The notes below the pieces were generated by a model. The model was not told the DNA's origin and ran no database searches. It saw only the letters and a program-made list of their open reading frames with translations. This document shows, piece by piece, positions 63,204 through 64,000 of a stretch of 64,000 nucleotides of DNA. Each line of letters starts with the position of its first letter. Position 1 is the stretch's first letter. This DNA is from Trichomonas vaginalis G3 (taxonomy: Eukaryota > Parabasalia > Trichomonadida > Trichomonadidae): assembly GCF_026262505.1 (NCBI RefSeq), contig NC_067205.1, forward strand, positions 21,237,585 through 21,301,584, in the 5' to 3' direction. The translations under genes were made by a program, and so were the position numbers.

Positions 63204-64000
63204 TTCATCAGAACACTTCATCGTAATGAACGTTAATGTTTTGTCATGATGATTTTATCGTTAATGTTTTGTCGAAACTTCTTCATCGGAATGAGTGTAA
63301 ATGATCCAAAAATAATGTTTAGGGTAGATGGTTAGATCTCACCTCTTTTCTCACCTCATTGAATTTTCATGATTTCTTCATCGTAATGAACGTATATGTT
63401 TTGTCATGATGATTTTATCGTAATGAGCGTAAATGAATGTGTCGAAACTTCTTCATCGTAATGAACGTAAACGACTAAAAATAATGTTTAGGGTAGATGG
63501 TTAGATCTAACCTCATTTCTAATCTCATTTCTAATCTCATGATTTCTTCATTGTATATGTTTTGTCATGATTTCTTCATCGTAATGAGTGTAAATGAATG
63601 TGTCAAACATGAACGTATATGCTTTGTCAAGACTTCTTCATCGTAAATGTTTTGTCATGATTTCTTCATCGTAATGAGCGTATATGCTTTGTCATGATTT
63701 CTTCTTCGTAAATGTTTTGTCATGATTTCTTCATCGTAATGAGCGTAAATCAGACAAAAATATATTTTAGGTGAAGAGGTGAGATCTCACCTCTTTTCTC
63801 ACCTCATTGAATTTTCATGATTTCTTCATCGGAATGAACGTTTATATTTTGTCATGATTTCTTCGTATATGTTTTGTCATGATTTCTTCGTAATGAGCGT
63901 AAATGACCCAAAAATAATGTTTAGGTGAAGAGGTGAGATCTCACCTCTTTTCTCACCTCATTGAATTTTCATGATTTCTTCATCGGAAATGTTTTGTCAT
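63204..64000 (-). repeat. Diverged satellite and E units
   Basis: 25-bp-type units with unusual variants (GATGATTTTATCG, AATGTGTCGAAAC, CATCGGAATG) and E units near 63330, 63505, 63785 and 63935. The first has one half changed to GGTTAGATCTCACC; the second is changed on both halves to GGTTAGATCTAACC, keeping the palindrome. The last two are normal. No element A, D hairpin unit or gene is seen. Confidence 0.8.

Noticed and set aside
63300-63500. Telomere-like repeats (TTTAGGG in the diverged E units)
   Set aside because: Only isolated single occurrences; no tandem telomeric repeat.
1-64000. tRNA, rRNA or other structured RNA genes
   Set aside because: No stretch showed conserved tRNA boxes or rRNA sequence; the visible hairpins are part of the repeats.

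Overview
This window is a 64-kb stretch of satellite DNA with no gene I can support. It is AT-rich and built from thousands of diverged copies of one roughly 25-bp unit (core GACAAAACATTTACGA, ending in AAGTCAT, AATCAT, AAGTTT or AAGTCTT). The 100-N scaffold gap, the array size and the nested repeat hierarchy point to a eukaryotic long-read assembly of heterochromatic, pericentromeric or subtelomeric type. I do not recognise the organism or the satellite family. In the annotation, + means GACAAAACAT reads on the given strand.

The repeat is nested on four levels. (1) A 25-bp unit with 24-, 28-, 37- and 44-bp variants; the 44-bp form carries a hairpin. (2) Second-order repeats: 93 bp (44+24+25, D arrays), 114 bp (24+28+25+37, F arrays) and 121/91 bp (C arrays, a different sequence). 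(3) A module of about 2.0-2.8 kb: a D array, a cluster of E palindromes centred on GAGGTGAGATCTCACCTC, a 248-bp element 'A' with 27-bp perfect terminal inverted repeats, a linker and another E. (4) Super-units of about 8 to 16.6 kb, each punctuated by a C1-spacer-C2-B cassette.

Layout: 1-842 is an inverted, noisy C2-type cassette; 843-850 is a palindromic turning point; 851-58171 is one orientation and holds cassettes at 851, 8570 (with an 854-bp tandem duplicate), 25176, 36593, 47927 and 56699, with 16 copies of A between them. A 100-N gap lies at 58172-58271. From 58272 to 64000 everything is in the opposite orientation and ends in diverged, possibly array-edge, repeats.

The many open frames are by-products of the repeats. 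The 93-bp repeat is a multiple of three, so it gives a 31-residue periodic open frame on the strand opposite to the array orientation. Several patches have clustered one-base indels that look like uncorrected long-read error, so fine copy numbers and lengths should be treated as provisional. Counts and identities given here were made by eye.
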